Below, piece by piece: positions 30,961 through 41,429 of a stretch of DNA of 64,000 nucleotides. Numbering within the stretch: position 1 is the stretch's first letter; each line of letters starts with the position of its first letter. The stretch is from Zophobihabitans entericus (GTDB lineage Bacteria; Pseudomonadota; Gammaproteobacteria; Enterobacterales; Orbaceae), in the NCBI RefSeq assembly GCF_011745665.1, contig NZ_CP050253.1, forward strand, positions 719,418-783,417. Direction: 5' to 3'. A program made the translations under genes and the position numbers. The notes beneath the pieces were generated by a model, which had not been told where the DNA came from, made no database searches, and saw nothing but the letters and a program-made list of their open reading frames with translations.

Positions 30961-31764
30961 GTGACAAGTTTTTCAGAAGCCTATTATCGACGTTTTAGTG
31001 GTATTGCTCGTCTTTATGGTGAACAAGCCTTAGCTAATTTTCAAAAAGCACATATTTGCGTAATTGGAATTGGTGGTGTGGGTTCATGGGCTGTTGAGTC
31101 CTTAGCCCGTAGCGGGATTGGGATGATTACTTTAATCGATATGGATGATATCTGTCTGACTAATACTAATCGGCAAATCCATGCGCTACAAAAACATGTG
31201 GGTGATTTAAAGACGGAGATCATGGCGCAGCGAGTACTTCAGATTAATCCTGAATGTCAGGTTGATTGCATTGATGATTTTATTAATCCGGAAAACGTTA
31301 CAGATTTGCTCGGCAATAAAGAACATAAGAAGTTTGATTATGTGATTGATGCCATTGATAGTGTGAGAGATAAGGCAGCAGTTCTGGCACATTGTCGTCG
31401 TCATAAAATCAAAGTGATTACAATTGGTGGGGCTGGCGGTAAAAAAGATCCAACCCAGATTAAAATTACCGATTTAGGTAAAACAATTCAGGATCCACTG
31501 GCTGCCAAACTACGCGAACAGTTAAAAACAAAATTTGGTGTAAAACGAGACAGCAAAGGAAAGTTTGGTATTGAGTGTGTCTATTCAACAGAACAGTTAA
31601 CTTATCCGGCACAAGATGGCGGTGTCTGTTTTAGCAAGAGTGAAGCCGACGGCGCGAAGAAGATGGACTGCGAATCGGGCTTTGGTTCGATCACCAATGT
31701 GACTGCTACATTTGGTTTTGTTGCGGTTGCGCGTATTCTGGAAAAGTTAGCAAAAGCAGTTTAA
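30961..31764 (+). CDS. tcdA: tRNA threonylcarbamoyladenosine dehydratase TcdA
   Basis: TcdA (CsdL) uses ATP to dehydrate t6A37 of ANN-decoding tRNAs to cyclic ct6A. The 267-residue E1/ThiF-like fold shows the nucleotide-binding GIGGVGSWAVESLARSG near residue 40. It also has the adenylation motif DMDDICLTNTNRQ and the AIDSVRDKAAVL region. The GTG start at 30961 has a strong GAGGAG ribosome site and lies 10 bases after mltA, so the two are probably cotranscribed. The csdA-csdE sulfur-transfer genes that accompany it in E. coli are not here. Confidence 0.95.
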   Translation: MTSFSEAYYRRFSGIARLYGEQALANFQKAHICVIGIGGVGSWAVESLARSGIGMITLIDMDDICLTNTNRQIHALQKHVGDLKTEIMAQRVLQINPECQVDCIDDFINPENVTDLLGNKEHKKFDYVIDAIDSVRDKAAVLAHCRRHKIKVITIGGAGGKKDPTQIKITDLGKTIQDPLAAKLREQLKTKFGVKRDSKGKFGIECVYSTEQLTYPAQDGGVCFSKSEADGAKKMDCESGFGSITNVTATFGFVAVARILEKLAKAV

Positions 31765-31813
31765 GAAGAAAAGTGTAACTAATTGATTTAATTACACTTT
31801 TTATTTCTATGGG

Positions 31814-32581
31814 TTATTTCGCAGTACTACGATGTAAAATATTCAGAATCTGACGAAGTTCTTTCACATCTAACTGACCTGGAGCTGACGCATTTTTAGC
31901 CGCACCAAAAGTCATTGATGATCCAAATAATTCACCTGAGACTCGACTGATTGCACCTTTACCAGCCATTGACATGGTGATAAGTGGACGGTCAGCATAT
32001 TTTTCAGCCATTTCTGATGTGGCAGTTAATAGTGTTAACACATCAGCGGTTGATTTTGGCATCACGGCAATTTTTGGAATATCTGCGCCAAGTTCCTGCA
32101 TTTTACGCAGACGGCCAACGATATCATCTTTCTCTGGGGTTTTATCAAAATCATGATTTGATGCCACAACCAGTACTTTGTGAGCGTGTGCTGTAGTAAT
32201 CACATCTTTCACATAAACATCACCAGTAAATGCTTCTACGTCAATCATATCAACTAAACCAGTGGCTGCCAGACTCTTGTTGAGTTCAACATAGTATTCA
32301 GTTGAAACTGCTTTCACTCCACCTTCTTTAGCTGTACGGAAAGTAAAAAGAATAGGTGTTGTTGGAAGTGTATCACGCAGCTTTTTAGCCATTACTTTTA
32401 CTTTATCGATATTTTCAACATCAACAAAGTGATCGACACGCCACTCTAAAACGTCAAAATCGATAGTTTTTAAAAAGACAGCTTCTTCAAGTAAATCAGT
32501 TTCTGTTTTACCGACAATTGGTACGATGATTTTTGGTGCACCAGAACCAATAGTGACATTTTTGATAGTAATTGTTTTCAT
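31814..32581 (-). CDS. aroD: Type I 3-dehydroquinate dehydratase AroD
   Basis: AroD dehydrates 3-dehydroquinate to 3-dehydroshikimate in the shikimate pathway through a Schiff base. The 255-residue TIM barrel matches E. coli (252). Catalytic residues are visible in context: Glu and Arg of LEWRVDHF, His of [10 protein letters not shown] and the Schiff-base Lys of [11 protein letters not shown]. It is cotranscribed with ydiB, 24 bases upstream, in the same order as E. coli ydiB-aroD. Confidence 0.96.
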   Translation of the reverse strand: MKTITIKNVTIGSGAPKIIVPIVGKTETDLLEEAVFLKTIDFDVLEWRVDHFVDVENIDKVKVMAKKLRDTLPTTPILFTFRTAKEGGVKAVSTEYYVELNKSLAATGLVDMIDVEAFTGDVYVKDVITTAHAHKVLVVASNHDFDKTPEKDDIVGRLRKMQELGADIPKIAVMPKSTADVLTLLTATSEMAEKYADRPLITMSMAGKGAISRVSGELFGSSMTFGAAKNASAPGQLDVKELRQILNILHRSTAK

Positions 32582-32605
32582 TCAGTCTGTATCCTTGAAA
32601 ATTAA

Positions 32606-33475
32606 TTAGTTAAAACCCATTTTTTCTTTCACGTATTCAATTGGTGTGTCCTGGCCTGTCCAGATTTTGATCTGTGCAGCACCCTGCCAAATCATCATAC
32701 CAATACCGTTTAAAGTACGGCAACCTTGCGCTTCTGCCAGCTCAAGTAATTTGGTTTTACGTGGAGAGTAGATACAATCAGTGACGATAAGGTCTTTACG
32801 TAGCATTGAAACATCAGTAATTACACTTTGACCTTCCAGTGGTTTCATACCAACGCCAGTAGCATTGTTAAGTAATGTACTTTCCGCAATTTCTTTGCGT
32901 AATCTTTCAGTATCAGCTAGATCAAATACATTCACTTTACACTTAGTTTGTTCATTTAATTTTTTAGCAATTGTTTCTGCTTTTGGAAAAAATGAGTCTT
33001 TTGGATTAAAAATAGAAATCTCTTTTACTCCATCTAGTGCAGCCTGTACCGCTATAGCTGTAGCGGCACCGCCAGCACCAAGTAAAGTCATTTTTTTACC
33101 AATAATATCAATACCGGCCTCTTGTAAAGAGCGCATGTAGCCCATACCATCAGTATTGTAGCCAGTGAGTACACCATCATCATTAGAGATAGTATTAACT
33201 GCTCCAATTAATTCTGCAGCTGGAGTCACTTTATCTAAATATTGCAGAACAAGTTGTTTATTTGGCATAGAAACTGCTGAACCGCGCATACCAAGTGCAC
33301 GCATTCCTTTGATAGCATCAGGCAGCTTTTCTGCGGTGACTTCAAAGGCCAAATATACATAAGGCACATTTAGCTTAGAATACACAATATTGTGCATTTT
33401 AGGTGATAAACTATGGCGAATAGGGTATGCCATTAAACCGATTAATAATGCGTGACCGTCGATGTTTTCTCTCAT
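32606..33475 (-). CDS. ydiB: Quinate/shikimate dehydrogenase YdiB
   Basis: YdiB reversibly oxidises shikimate or quinate with NAD(P). The 289-residue protein has the substrate-binding SLSPKMHN and MPNKQ segments (catalytic Lys), NTDGMGYMR with the partner Asp, and the nucleotide loop LGAGGAATA. It resembles E. coli YdiB (288) more than AroE: MAYPIRHSLSP and the C-terminal WQGAAQIKIWTG and EYVKEKMGF are shared. The pairing with aroD repeats E. coli gene order. Whether a separate aroE exists outside the window decides if this is the biosynthetic enzyme. Confidence 0.92.
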   Translation of the reverse strand: MRENIDGHALLIGLMAYPIRHSLSPKMHNIVYSKLNVPYVYLAFEVTAEKLPDAIKGMRALGMRGSAVSMPNKQLVLQYLDKVTPAAELIGAVNTISNDDGVLTGYNTDGMGYMRSLQEAGIDIIGKKMTLLGAGGAATAIAVQAALDGVKEISIFNPKDSFFPKAETIAKKLNEQTKCKVNVFDLADTERLRKEIAESTLLNNATGVGMKPLEGQSVITDVSMLRKDLIVTDCIYSPRKTKLLELAEAQGCRTLNGIGMMIWQGAAQIKIWTGQDTPIEYVKEKMGFN

Positions 33476-33743
33476 TTTTTTAATACCTTATAGGGTTATC
33501 AGATGATGGCGACGATCATAATAGATTTGCTATTTAAACGCCAACAGCATTTCACAAATAACTGAGTGAATATCACAGATTTGGCATAATTTTTGGAAAG
33601 TGATTGAAACGAGTTGAAAACTCCTTTACGATAACCGCATTCGCTTTCAATAACTCAAAAAATTATAAGAAAACATGTCCAAACATGTCTAAATAGCGAT
33701 CCTCTTTTAAACTTTAAATTTTTAAAATTCAGGAGAAGTTTGT
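33476..33743. promoter_or_regulatory. Divergent intergenic region ydiB/adhE
   Basis: This 268-base AT-rich gap holds the adhE leader. Two tandem AAACATGTC(C/T) decamers (33671-33690) contain the palindrome ACATGT. An AGGAGAAG ribosome site precedes the adhE ATG. I could not find a convincing Rex, Fnr or Cra site by eye. Confidence 0.4.
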
Positions 33744-36479
33744 ATGGCAGTAACCAATCTTAATGAGTTAAATGAACTAATGGCCAGAGTGAAGAAAGCT
33801 CAGGAAATTTATTCAACGTTCACTCAAGAACAAGTAGATAAAATTTTCTTAGCAGCATCTACTGCGGCCGCAGCAGCACGTATTCCTTTGGCTCAGCAAG
33901 CAGTTGCAGAATCAGGTATGGGCGTTGTTGAAGATAAAGTCATTAAAAATCTTTATGCATCAGAATATATTTACAACAAATATAAGCACGAAAAAACATG
34001 TGGTGTTTTAGAGGAAGATGAACAATTTGGTACAACTATTGTTGCTGAACCTGTCGGTGTTATTTGTGGTATTGTTCCAACAACAAACCCAACATCAACA
34101 GCTATCTTTAAATCATTAATCAGCTTAAAAACACGTAATGCGATCGTATTTTCTCCTCATCCAAGAGCGAAAAAATCAACTAACGCAGCGGCTAAAATTG
34201 TTTTAGATGCAGCGATTAAAGCGGGTGCTCCAAAAGATATCATTGGCTGGATTGACGAGCCAAGTCTTGAATTATCTAATGCATTAATGCACCATCCAGA
34301 TGTAAATATCATTCTTGCAACTGGTGGTCCTGGCATGGTTAAAGCTGCATATAGTTCAGGTAAACCTGCACTAGGTGTTGGTGCTGGTAATACTCCGGTT
34401 GTTATCGATGAAACAGCAGATCTTAAACGTGCTGTTGCTTCTGTTCTTATGTCAAAAACATTCGATAACGGTATGATCTGTGCGTCAGAACAAGCGATTG
34501 TTGTGGTTGATAAAGTGTATAACGAAGTTCGTGATTTATTAACTAAATACGGCGCGTATATGCTTGATGCGAAAGAAACAAAAGCTGTTCAAGGTATCAT
34601 TCTAAACGATAAAGGTGCGTTAAACGCAGCTATCGTTGGTCAACCAGCATATAAAATTGCTGAATTAGCAGGCTTCAAAGTTCCGGCAGCAACGAAAGTT
34701 CTTGTTGGTGAAGCAGCTAAAGTAGATATTTCTGAGCCATTTGCACATGAGAAACTATCTCCAACTCTAGGTATGTTTAGAGCAAAAGACTTTAAAGATG
34801 CAGTAGAGAAAGCAGAGAAATTAGTCGCTATGGGCGGTATCGGTCATACTTCTGTTCTTTATACTGATCAAGACAACAACAAAGATCGTGTTGCTTACTT
34901 TGGTAGCAAAATGAAAACTTGTCGTATCTTAATCAATACACCTTCATCACATGGTGGTATCGGTGATCTTTATAACTTTAATTTAGCACCATCTCTAACG
35001 CTTGGTTGTGGTTCATGGGGTAATAACTCTGTGTCTGAAAACGTGGGTCCTAAACACCTGCTTAACAAAAAAACAATCGCGAAGAGAGCTGAAAATATGT
35101 TATGGCATAAACTACCTAAATCAATCTATTTCCGTCGTGGATCACTACCAATTGCTTTAGCTGAAGTTATTACTGATGGCGCTAAAAAAGCAATGATCGT
35201 GACCGATAAATTCTTATTTAGTAATGGTTATACAAAACCAATTATCGAGCAATTAGAAAAAGCGGGTGTGATTTGTCAGGTGTTCTTCGAAGTTGAAGCA
35301 GATCCAACATTAAGCATTGTTAATAAAGGCGCAGCGTTAATGGATGAGTTCAAACCTGATACTATTATCGCGCTAGGCGGTGGTTCAGCGATGGACGCAG
35401 CTAAATTAATGTGGGTAATGTATGAGCACCCGGAAGTTCAATTTGCTGAATTAGCATTACGCTTTATGGATATTCGTAAACGTGTTTGCGGTTTCCCTAA
35501 ACTTGGTGTTAAAGCGAAACTTGTTTGTGTAACAACAACATCTGGTACTGGTTCTGAAGTTACACCATTTACTATCGTAACTGATGATAAAACTCATCAA
35601 AAATTTGCATTAGCAGATTATGAGTTAACGCCAAATATGGCTGTTGTTGATGCTAACCTTGTTATGAATATGCCTAAATCACTTTGTGCATTTGGTGGTA
35701 TTGATGCAGTTACGCATGCTACAGAAGCTTATGTTTCAATCATGGCAAACGAATTCTCTGATGGTCAAGCGTTACATGCGTTAAAACTATTACAAGAATT
35801 CTTACCAGCAAGTTATAACGAAGGTGCTAAAAACCCTGTAGCACGTGAAAGAGTTCACAATGCAGCAACTGTTGCTGGTGTGGCGTTCTCTCAAGCGTTC
35901 TTAGGTATTTGTCACTCATTAGCACATAAACTAGGTGCAGCGTTCCATGTTCCTCATGGCTTAGCTAACGCATTATTATTAACTAACGTTATTCGCTTCA
36001 ACGCAACTGATAAACCAGTTAAGCAAGCGACATTCAGCCAATACGGTTATCCGCAAGCTGTTCAACGTTACGGTGATATTGCAGACCATCTAAACTTAAC
36101 AACTAAATCTGATACTCCAGCCCAAAAAGTTGAGAAACTAATTAAGTGGATTGATGAATTGAAAGCTACGCTGAATATTCCGATGTCTATTAAAGAAGCG
36201 GGTGTTGATGAGAAAGCATTCTTAGCAGCAGTTGATAATTTAGCGGTAAATGCATTTGATGACCAATGTACTGGTGCAAACCCACGTTACCCATTAATTT
36301 CTGAGTTAAAACAAATTTACTTAGATTCTTACTATGGTCGTGCGTACAAAGATCAGGACGATGCTAAGCCAGCTCCGGCAGCAAAAGCAGCAGCTAAACC
36401 TGCGGCAAAATCAGCAGCTAAAGCAACGGCTAAGCCTGCAGCAAAACCAGCTGCGAAGAAAGTCGCTAAGAAAAAATAA
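33744..36479 (+). CDS. adhE: Bifunctional acetaldehyde-CoA/alcohol dehydrogenase AdhE
   Basis: AdhE reduces acetyl-CoA to acetaldehyde and then ethanol, regenerating NAD+ in fermentation; it forms cytoplasmic spirosomes. The 911-residue chain has an aldehyde dehydrogenase half (1-440) with the catalytic Cys in GMICASEQA. The iron alcohol dehydrogenase half (about 450-868) has GGGSAMDAAK and the metal-ligand stretches GGIDAVTHATEA and CHSLAHKLGAAFHVPHG. A C-terminal tail of about 40 residues (PAPAAKAAAKPAAKSAAK...) is almost pure Ala/Lys/Pro, like histone H1 tails. E. coli AdhE (891) has a shorter tail of similar flavour. Codon use is smooth and highly biased, as expected for an abundant protein. 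A strong terminator follows. Confidence 0.97.
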   Translation: MAVTNLNELNELMARVKKAQEIYSTFTQEQVDKIFLAASTAAAAARIPLAQQAVAESGMGVVEDKVIKNLYASEYIYNKYKHEKTCGVLEEDEQFGTTIVAEPVGVICGIVPTTNPTSTAIFKSLISLKTRNAIVFSPHPRAKKSTNAAAKIVLDAAIKAGAPKDIIGWIDEPSLELSNALMHHPDVNIILATGGPGMVKAAYSSGKPALGVGAGNTPVVIDETADLKRAVASVLMSKTFDNGMICASEQAIVVVDKVYNEVRDLLTKYGAYMLDAKETKAVQGIILNDKGALNAAIVGQPAYKIAELAGFKVPAATKVLVGEAAKVDISEPFAHEKLSPTLGMFRAKDFKDAVEKAEKLVAMGGIGHTSVLYTDQDNNKDRVAYFGSKMKTCRILINTPSSHGGIGDLYNFNLAPSLTLGCGSWGNNSVSENVGPKHLLNKKTIAKRAENMLWHKLPKSIYFRRGSLPIALAEVITDGAKKAMIVTDKFLFSNGYTKPIIEQLEKAGVICQVFFEVEADPTLSIVNKGAALMDEFKPDTIIALGGGSAMDAAKLMWVMYEHPEVQFAELALRFMDIRKRVCGFPKLGVKAKLVCVTTTSGTGSEVTPFTIVTDDKTHQKFALADYELTPNMAVVDANLVMNMPKSLCAFGGIDAVTHATEAYVSIMANEFSDGQALHALKLLQEFLPASYNEGAKNPVARERVHNAATVAGVAFSQAFLGICHSLAHKLGAAFHVPHGLANALLLTNVIRFNATDKPVKQATFSQYGYPQAVQRYGDIADHLNLTTKSDTPAQKVEKLIKWIDELKATLNIPMSIKEAGVDEKAFLAAVDNLAVNAFDDQCTGANPRYPLISELKQIYLDSYYGRAYKDQDDAKPAPAAKAAAKPAAKSAAKATAKPAAKPAAKKVAKKK

Positions 36480-36498
36480 TTCGTTATTTTAAATAATC

Positions 36499-36530
36499 AA
36501 ACCCCGTTTATTCGGGGTTTTCTTTTTATA
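36499..36530 (+). terminator. adhE terminator
   Basis: AAACCCCG / CGGGGTTT with loop TTTATT is followed by TCTTTTT, 19 bases after the adhE stop. Confidence 0.92.
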
Positions 36531-36555
36531 TCAAGATGATGAGTCTCTGAGTAAT

Positions 36556-37206
36556 ATGATAAAAGATGATTTAGTTTTGGCACAATGGCAAGACAAATCA
36601 GTAGCTTCTGAATTTGCTCATGTCTTACCTGATGGATGTCAGGATCTTATTGTGTGTGTTAAACCGGGAGAACGACCAGAATGGTTTATTTCTGACTTAT
36701 CTGATTCAGCCTATATTGTAAAGTCAGAGAGCGGACAATGGTTTATGGGGGCACGTTTGCATCCTGGGGCGCTGATTAGTTCTGAGGCGTTATTGAAAAC
36801 AATGGAAAGTAAATCAAGTTTTGATCATCAGGATATGCTTGAAAATATTAGTTATTTTGTTACTTATAATCAGAATGTGACAGAGGCTTTAACTTCTTTA
36901 TCCCAAAAATCATCGCTTAAACAGATAGTGACACATTTGGGAGTGTCAGAGAGAACGCTACAGCGCTTAATGATGAAATACACTAAACGCTCACCACAAT
37001 ACTGGCAAGCGTTAGCACGTATTCGTCAATCTGCCAGATTAGTCGTTAATAGTGATATGACTCTGATTGATATCGCCAGTGAATCAGGTTTTTCTGATCA
37101 GGCACATTTTAACCGAGAGTTTAAACGTTGGTTTAGTACGTCTCCGGGACAATTTCGTCAACATACCATACTAAACCAATTCATTAATGATTCAGGTTAT
37201 AACTAA
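36556..37206 (+). CDS. AraC-family transcriptional regulator
   Basis: This is a 216-residue DNA-binding regulator. The N-terminal 110 residues form a small beta-rich domain with the DGCQDLIVCVKPG motif seen in many AraC proteins of the DUF6597 type. The C-terminal half carries two helix-turn-helices: LKQIVTHLGVSERTLQRLMMKYTKRSP and LIDIASESGFSDQAHFNREFKRWFSTSPGQFR. Ligand and targets are unknown. It lies just past the adhE terminator, and its last 4 bases overlap the end of the convergent VOC-protein gene, which may be functionally linked. Confidence 0.85.
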   Translation: MIKDDLVLAQWQDKSVASEFAHVLPDGCQDLIVCVKPGERPEWFISDLSDSAYIVKSESGQWFMGARLHPGALISSEALLKTMESKSSFDHQDMLENISYFVTYNQNVTEALTSLSQKSSLKQIVTHLGVSERTLQRLMMKYTKRSPQYWQALARIRQSARLVVNSDMTLIDIASESGFSDQAHFNREFKRWFSTSPGQFRQHTILNQFINDSGYN

Positions 37207-37586
37207 TTAGCTACTTCTGTACAGATTTCAATAAGAAATCCATTTGGGTCAGAAATATAGGCAACAGTTTGTCCCCATTCCATTTTTTCAGGAGCCTGAA
37301 TGAGTTCAGCTCCAGCAGTTAAAGCAGCTTGTAATGTTTCTTCAACATTTTCTGTGATAAAAGCAATTTCAAAACAAGGAGAGTCTGGATGCGGCTTACC
37401 TGGATTCTTACCTAACTGTTCCATCAGATCGATGGATGAGAAGGAGAGGGTGGTATTACCGGTGTTTAATTCGCCATAATCGCCACTTTCATGTAAAAAT
37501 TTAATCTCAAAACCAAATACCTTTTGATAAAAATTGAGTGTTTTTAAGACATTATTAACATAAAGTATGGTATATCCTAGTTTCAT
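37203..37586 (-). CDS. VOC (glyoxalase/bleomycin-resistance) family protein
   Basis: This 127-residue protein has two beta-alpha-beta-beta-beta modules typical of vicinal-oxygen-chelate proteins: LGYTILYVNNVLKTLNFYQKVFG at the start and DPNGFLIEICTE at the end, the latter with the usual metal-ligand Glu. The ATG at 37586 has a GGAGAAA ribosome site; the open frame extends 32 codons further upstream without one. It could be a metal-dependent lyase, dioxygenase or drug-binding protein. The sequence does not decide. It overlaps the AraC gene 3' end by 4 bases. Confidence 0.8.
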   Translation of the reverse strand: MKLGYTILYVNNVLKTLNFYQKVFGFEIKFLHESGDYGELNTGNTTLSFSSIDLMEQLGKNPGKPHPDSPCFEIAFITENVEETLQAALTAGAELIQAPEKMEWGQTVAYISDPNGFLIEICTEVAN

Positions 37587-37745
37587 CTTATTTCTCCTGT
37601 GATTTTTTACGGAACATTCTGAAATTATTATAGTTTTAATCTTAATTTTGGTCTTGAATAAATCCGACAATTCGCTGTACAATAGATCCTCTAGCCGTTT
37701 TCTGTTTTTTTTTTAAGCAAACAAATAAAAAAGATGTTTTTTTTG

Positions 37746-37775
37746 TTGCCAAGGGTTATGAATATAGTCTAGAAT
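37746..37775 (+). promoter_or_regulatory. Promoter of the tRNA-tufB operon
   Basis: TTGCCA (37746-37751), an 18-base spacer and TAGAAT (37770-37775) are followed by a GC-rich GCGCAGC discriminator. The start would fall about 7 bases before the first tRNA. A discriminator of this kind suggests stringent control. Confidence 0.75.
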
Positions 37776-37788
37776 GCGCAGCACTTAG

Positions 37789-37864
<76 letters not shown>

Positions 37865-37897
37865 CTTAAGTGAAAAACAGAAAATTTGAATTATCGG

Positions 37898-37982
<85 letters not shown>

Positions 37983-38131
37983 TTAATATAAAATATGTTG
38001 TATATTAAATATAGTGGAAAGGATATAAATCAAATTTAGCTCTCCTTACCTCAAATCATATTTTATATAACACCAGTTCAATTAACTGTTATCGGATTAT
38101 TATAGAAGCATTCAGTAGCCGAGTTTGAACT

Positions 38132-38206
<75 letters not shown>

Positions 38207-38208
38207 AT

Positions 38209-38284
38209 GCTGATATAGCTCAGTTGGTAGAGCGCACCCTTGGTAAGGGTGAGGTCGGCAGTTCGAATCTGCCTATCAGCACCA
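38209..38284 (+). tRNA. thrT: tRNA-Thr (GGT)
   Basis: A 76-base cloverleaf GCTGATATAGC...TATCAGCACCA, anticodon GGT. Only two bases separate it from tRNA-Gly. Confidence 0.97.
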
Positions 38285-38386
38285 GTCCTTTTCTTCCTCG
38301 TCTCCACTATAATGCTTGTAAAAAACAGCTTTATTCTGATATTATTCAGAGCTGAATTTTTTGAATTAGCATCTATATACATTTAG

Positions 38387-39634
<1,248 letters not shown>

Positions 39635-39660
39635 TTGATTCGTTAATATTTGAAGTTTAA

Positions 39661-39687
39661 AAAGGTCACTTTATGTGACCTTTTTTT
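39661..39687 (+). terminator. tufB terminator
   Basis: AAAGGTCAC / GTGACCTTT with loop TTTAT and a T7 tail, 26 bases past the stop. Confidence 0.92.
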
Positions 39688-39765
39688 ATTGCTACACGTT
39701 TTTTAACTACTTTCTTTATGCATTTGTGACCTGTAGAAAAGCGTGGCTAAAAGAAGAAGGACAAT

Positions 39766-39799
39766 AAAAAAGCGGATAATATTTCTGCTATCCGCTTTA
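39766..39799 (-). terminator. rraA terminator
   Basis: On the minus strand, AAAGCGGATA / TATCCGCTTT with a GCAGAAATAT loop is followed by TTTATTG. Confidence 0.82.
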
Positions 39800-39857
39800 A
39801 AAACCTCAATATAATCAAACAGTTAGATTTATTTATAACCTTTTGATTTTATTGGAT

Positions 39858-40346
39858 TTAATCTTCGATTGATAAGGCAATTTCTGACAGAATAATACCG
39901 GTATTATCAGCATAAACATAATCATCAGAGAAGAAAGATACGCCGCCAAAATTAACACGCACATCCGCTTCACCAATACCATTGTCATCAGCACCAACAG
40001 GAATAGCGGCTAGTGCCTGAATACCAATTTCACTTTCAGCTAAATAGTCAACCTGACGCACAGCACCATAGACGATAATACCTTCCCAGTTGTTTTGCAC
40101 AGCAATGTCAACCAGCTCTGCATCAAGTAAAGCTCTACGTACAGAGCCACCACCATCAACAACCAGCACGCGACCAGTACCATCTTCTTGCAAAAGAGTA
40201 TAAAGGAAACCGTTATCCTCAAAACATTTTGCTGTCACTACTCGACCCGAAAAAGAAGTTATTCCACCGAAATTACTAAAGATTGGCTCAACAACATTCA
40301 CATCTGCCGGATAATAATCACACAGAATCGAAGTATCGTATTCCAT
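39858..40346 (-). CDS. rraA: Ribonuclease E activity regulator RraA
   Basis: RraA binds the C-terminal scaffold of RNase E and inhibits mRNA decay. The 162-residue length matches E. coli (161). The ring-forming fold is recognised from [24 protein letters not shown] at the start, [21 protein letters not shown] in the middle, and [15 protein letters not shown]. It lies downstream of menA, 98 bases away on the same strand, the same neighbours as in E. coli. Both lie between the two inverted tuf genes. Confidence 0.94.
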   Translation of the reverse strand: MEYDTSILCDYYPADVNVVEPIFSNFGGITSFSGRVVTAKCFEDNGFLYTLLQEDGTGRVLVVDGGGSVRRALLDAELVDIAVQNNWEGIIVYGAVRQVDYLAESEIGIQALAAIPVGADDNGIGEADVRVNFGGVSFFSDDYVYADNTGIILSEIALSIED

Positions 40347-40444
40347 TGTTTACTCCTCTAAATAATAAATTGATGTTTCCAGTATAACGCTAACTTACGC
40401 TAAATAGCAAAACTAAGCATTGAGATCATTAGGATAATCGTGAC

Positions 40445-41353
40445 CTAGCTCAAAATAATCCCTATGCAGTAGAGCAAATCAGTGAGTAATGCGATTCTTA
40501 TCATCTGATAAAGCAGTGGCGGAACCTGTTTTGGTGTTTGATAAGTTAGTACCCGATATAAGTGTTGAAGGTATAAAGGAGTGACTAGTAAAAATAACCA
40601 GCTCCAGACGGATGCCAGGTAGCACCACGAAAAGTAGCTCAACAAAATCAATGATAAAATCAGCAGTATCACATGATAATGTCGCCCTGCTCGTTCACCA
40701 ATCATCACAACCAGTGTCCGTTTATGATTCAGGCGATCACTGTCAATATCACGTAAATTATTAATGTTTAATACCGCAACAGAAAGCAGCCCACATCCTA
40801 TTGCCGGAAAGACCAGAAACAGCTTCAGCGACTCAGTTTGCAGGTAATAACTCCCCATAATACTGACCAGACCAAAAAACACCAGTACAGATAAATCACC
40901 CAGCCCCTGATAGCCATAAGGCTTACTGCCAACGGTATAAGTAATAGCAGCAATGATAGCCAACAGTCCGAGTAAAATAAATCCGAAAAAAGACAACCAT
41001 GAGTGATAAGAGAGCCAGAGCAGTATCAGACCAGAGATAATCACCAGTACTGTATTTATTTTTAAGGCTAGTTTCAGCTGTTGAAGCGTGATTAATCCAA
41101 GCTGAATCCCTCGCTCAGGACCAATACGACCATGCTTATCAGCACCACTGAGTGCATCACCATAATCATTAGCTAAATTAGATAAGATCTGTAATAAGGT
41201 AGCAGTTAATAATGAGAAAAACATTATTCCAAAATGGAATTGTTGCTGCCAATATGCCAGCGCAGAACCGACTAAAATTGCCGAGATGGCAAGAGGTAAA
41301 GTTTTTAAACGAAAGCTTGTCAGCCAGATGGACAGTTGGTCTAATTTTCTCAT
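40445..41353 (-). CDS. menA: 1,4-dihydroxy-2-naphthoate polyprenyltransferase MenA
   Basis: MenA attaches the octaprenyl chain to dihydroxynaphthoate in menaquinone synthesis at the inner membrane. The 302-residue protein has about nine helices and the two UbiA-type Asp motifs: NLANDYGDALSGAD (about 61-74) and NINNLRDIDSD. Its prenyl donor comes from IspB (20694-21677). Its product would serve HemG (2088-2645) and anaerobic respiration. The ATG at 41353 lies about 75 bases from the end of the next operon. Confidence 0.94.
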   Translation of the reverse strand: MRKLDQLSIWLTSFRLKTLPLAISAILVGSALAYWQQQFHFGIMFFSLLTATLLQILSNLANDYGDALSGADKHGRIGPERGIQLGLITLQQLKLALKINTVLVIISGLILLWLSYHSWLSFFGFILLGLLAIIAAITYTVGSKPYGYQGLGDLSVLVFFGLVSIMGSYYLQTESLKLFLVFPAIGCGLLSVAVLNINNLRDIDSDRLNHKRTLVVMIGERAGRHYHVILLILSLILLSYFSWCYLASVWSWLFLLVTPLYLQHLYRVLTYQTPKQVPPLLYQMIRIALLTDLLYCIGIILS

Positions 41354-41429
41354 TTAGTATAAATCTTTAATATCGACCGACCAATAATAACAGCTCAACT
41401 GCCATCTCCATAGCAACAAGATATTTTAT

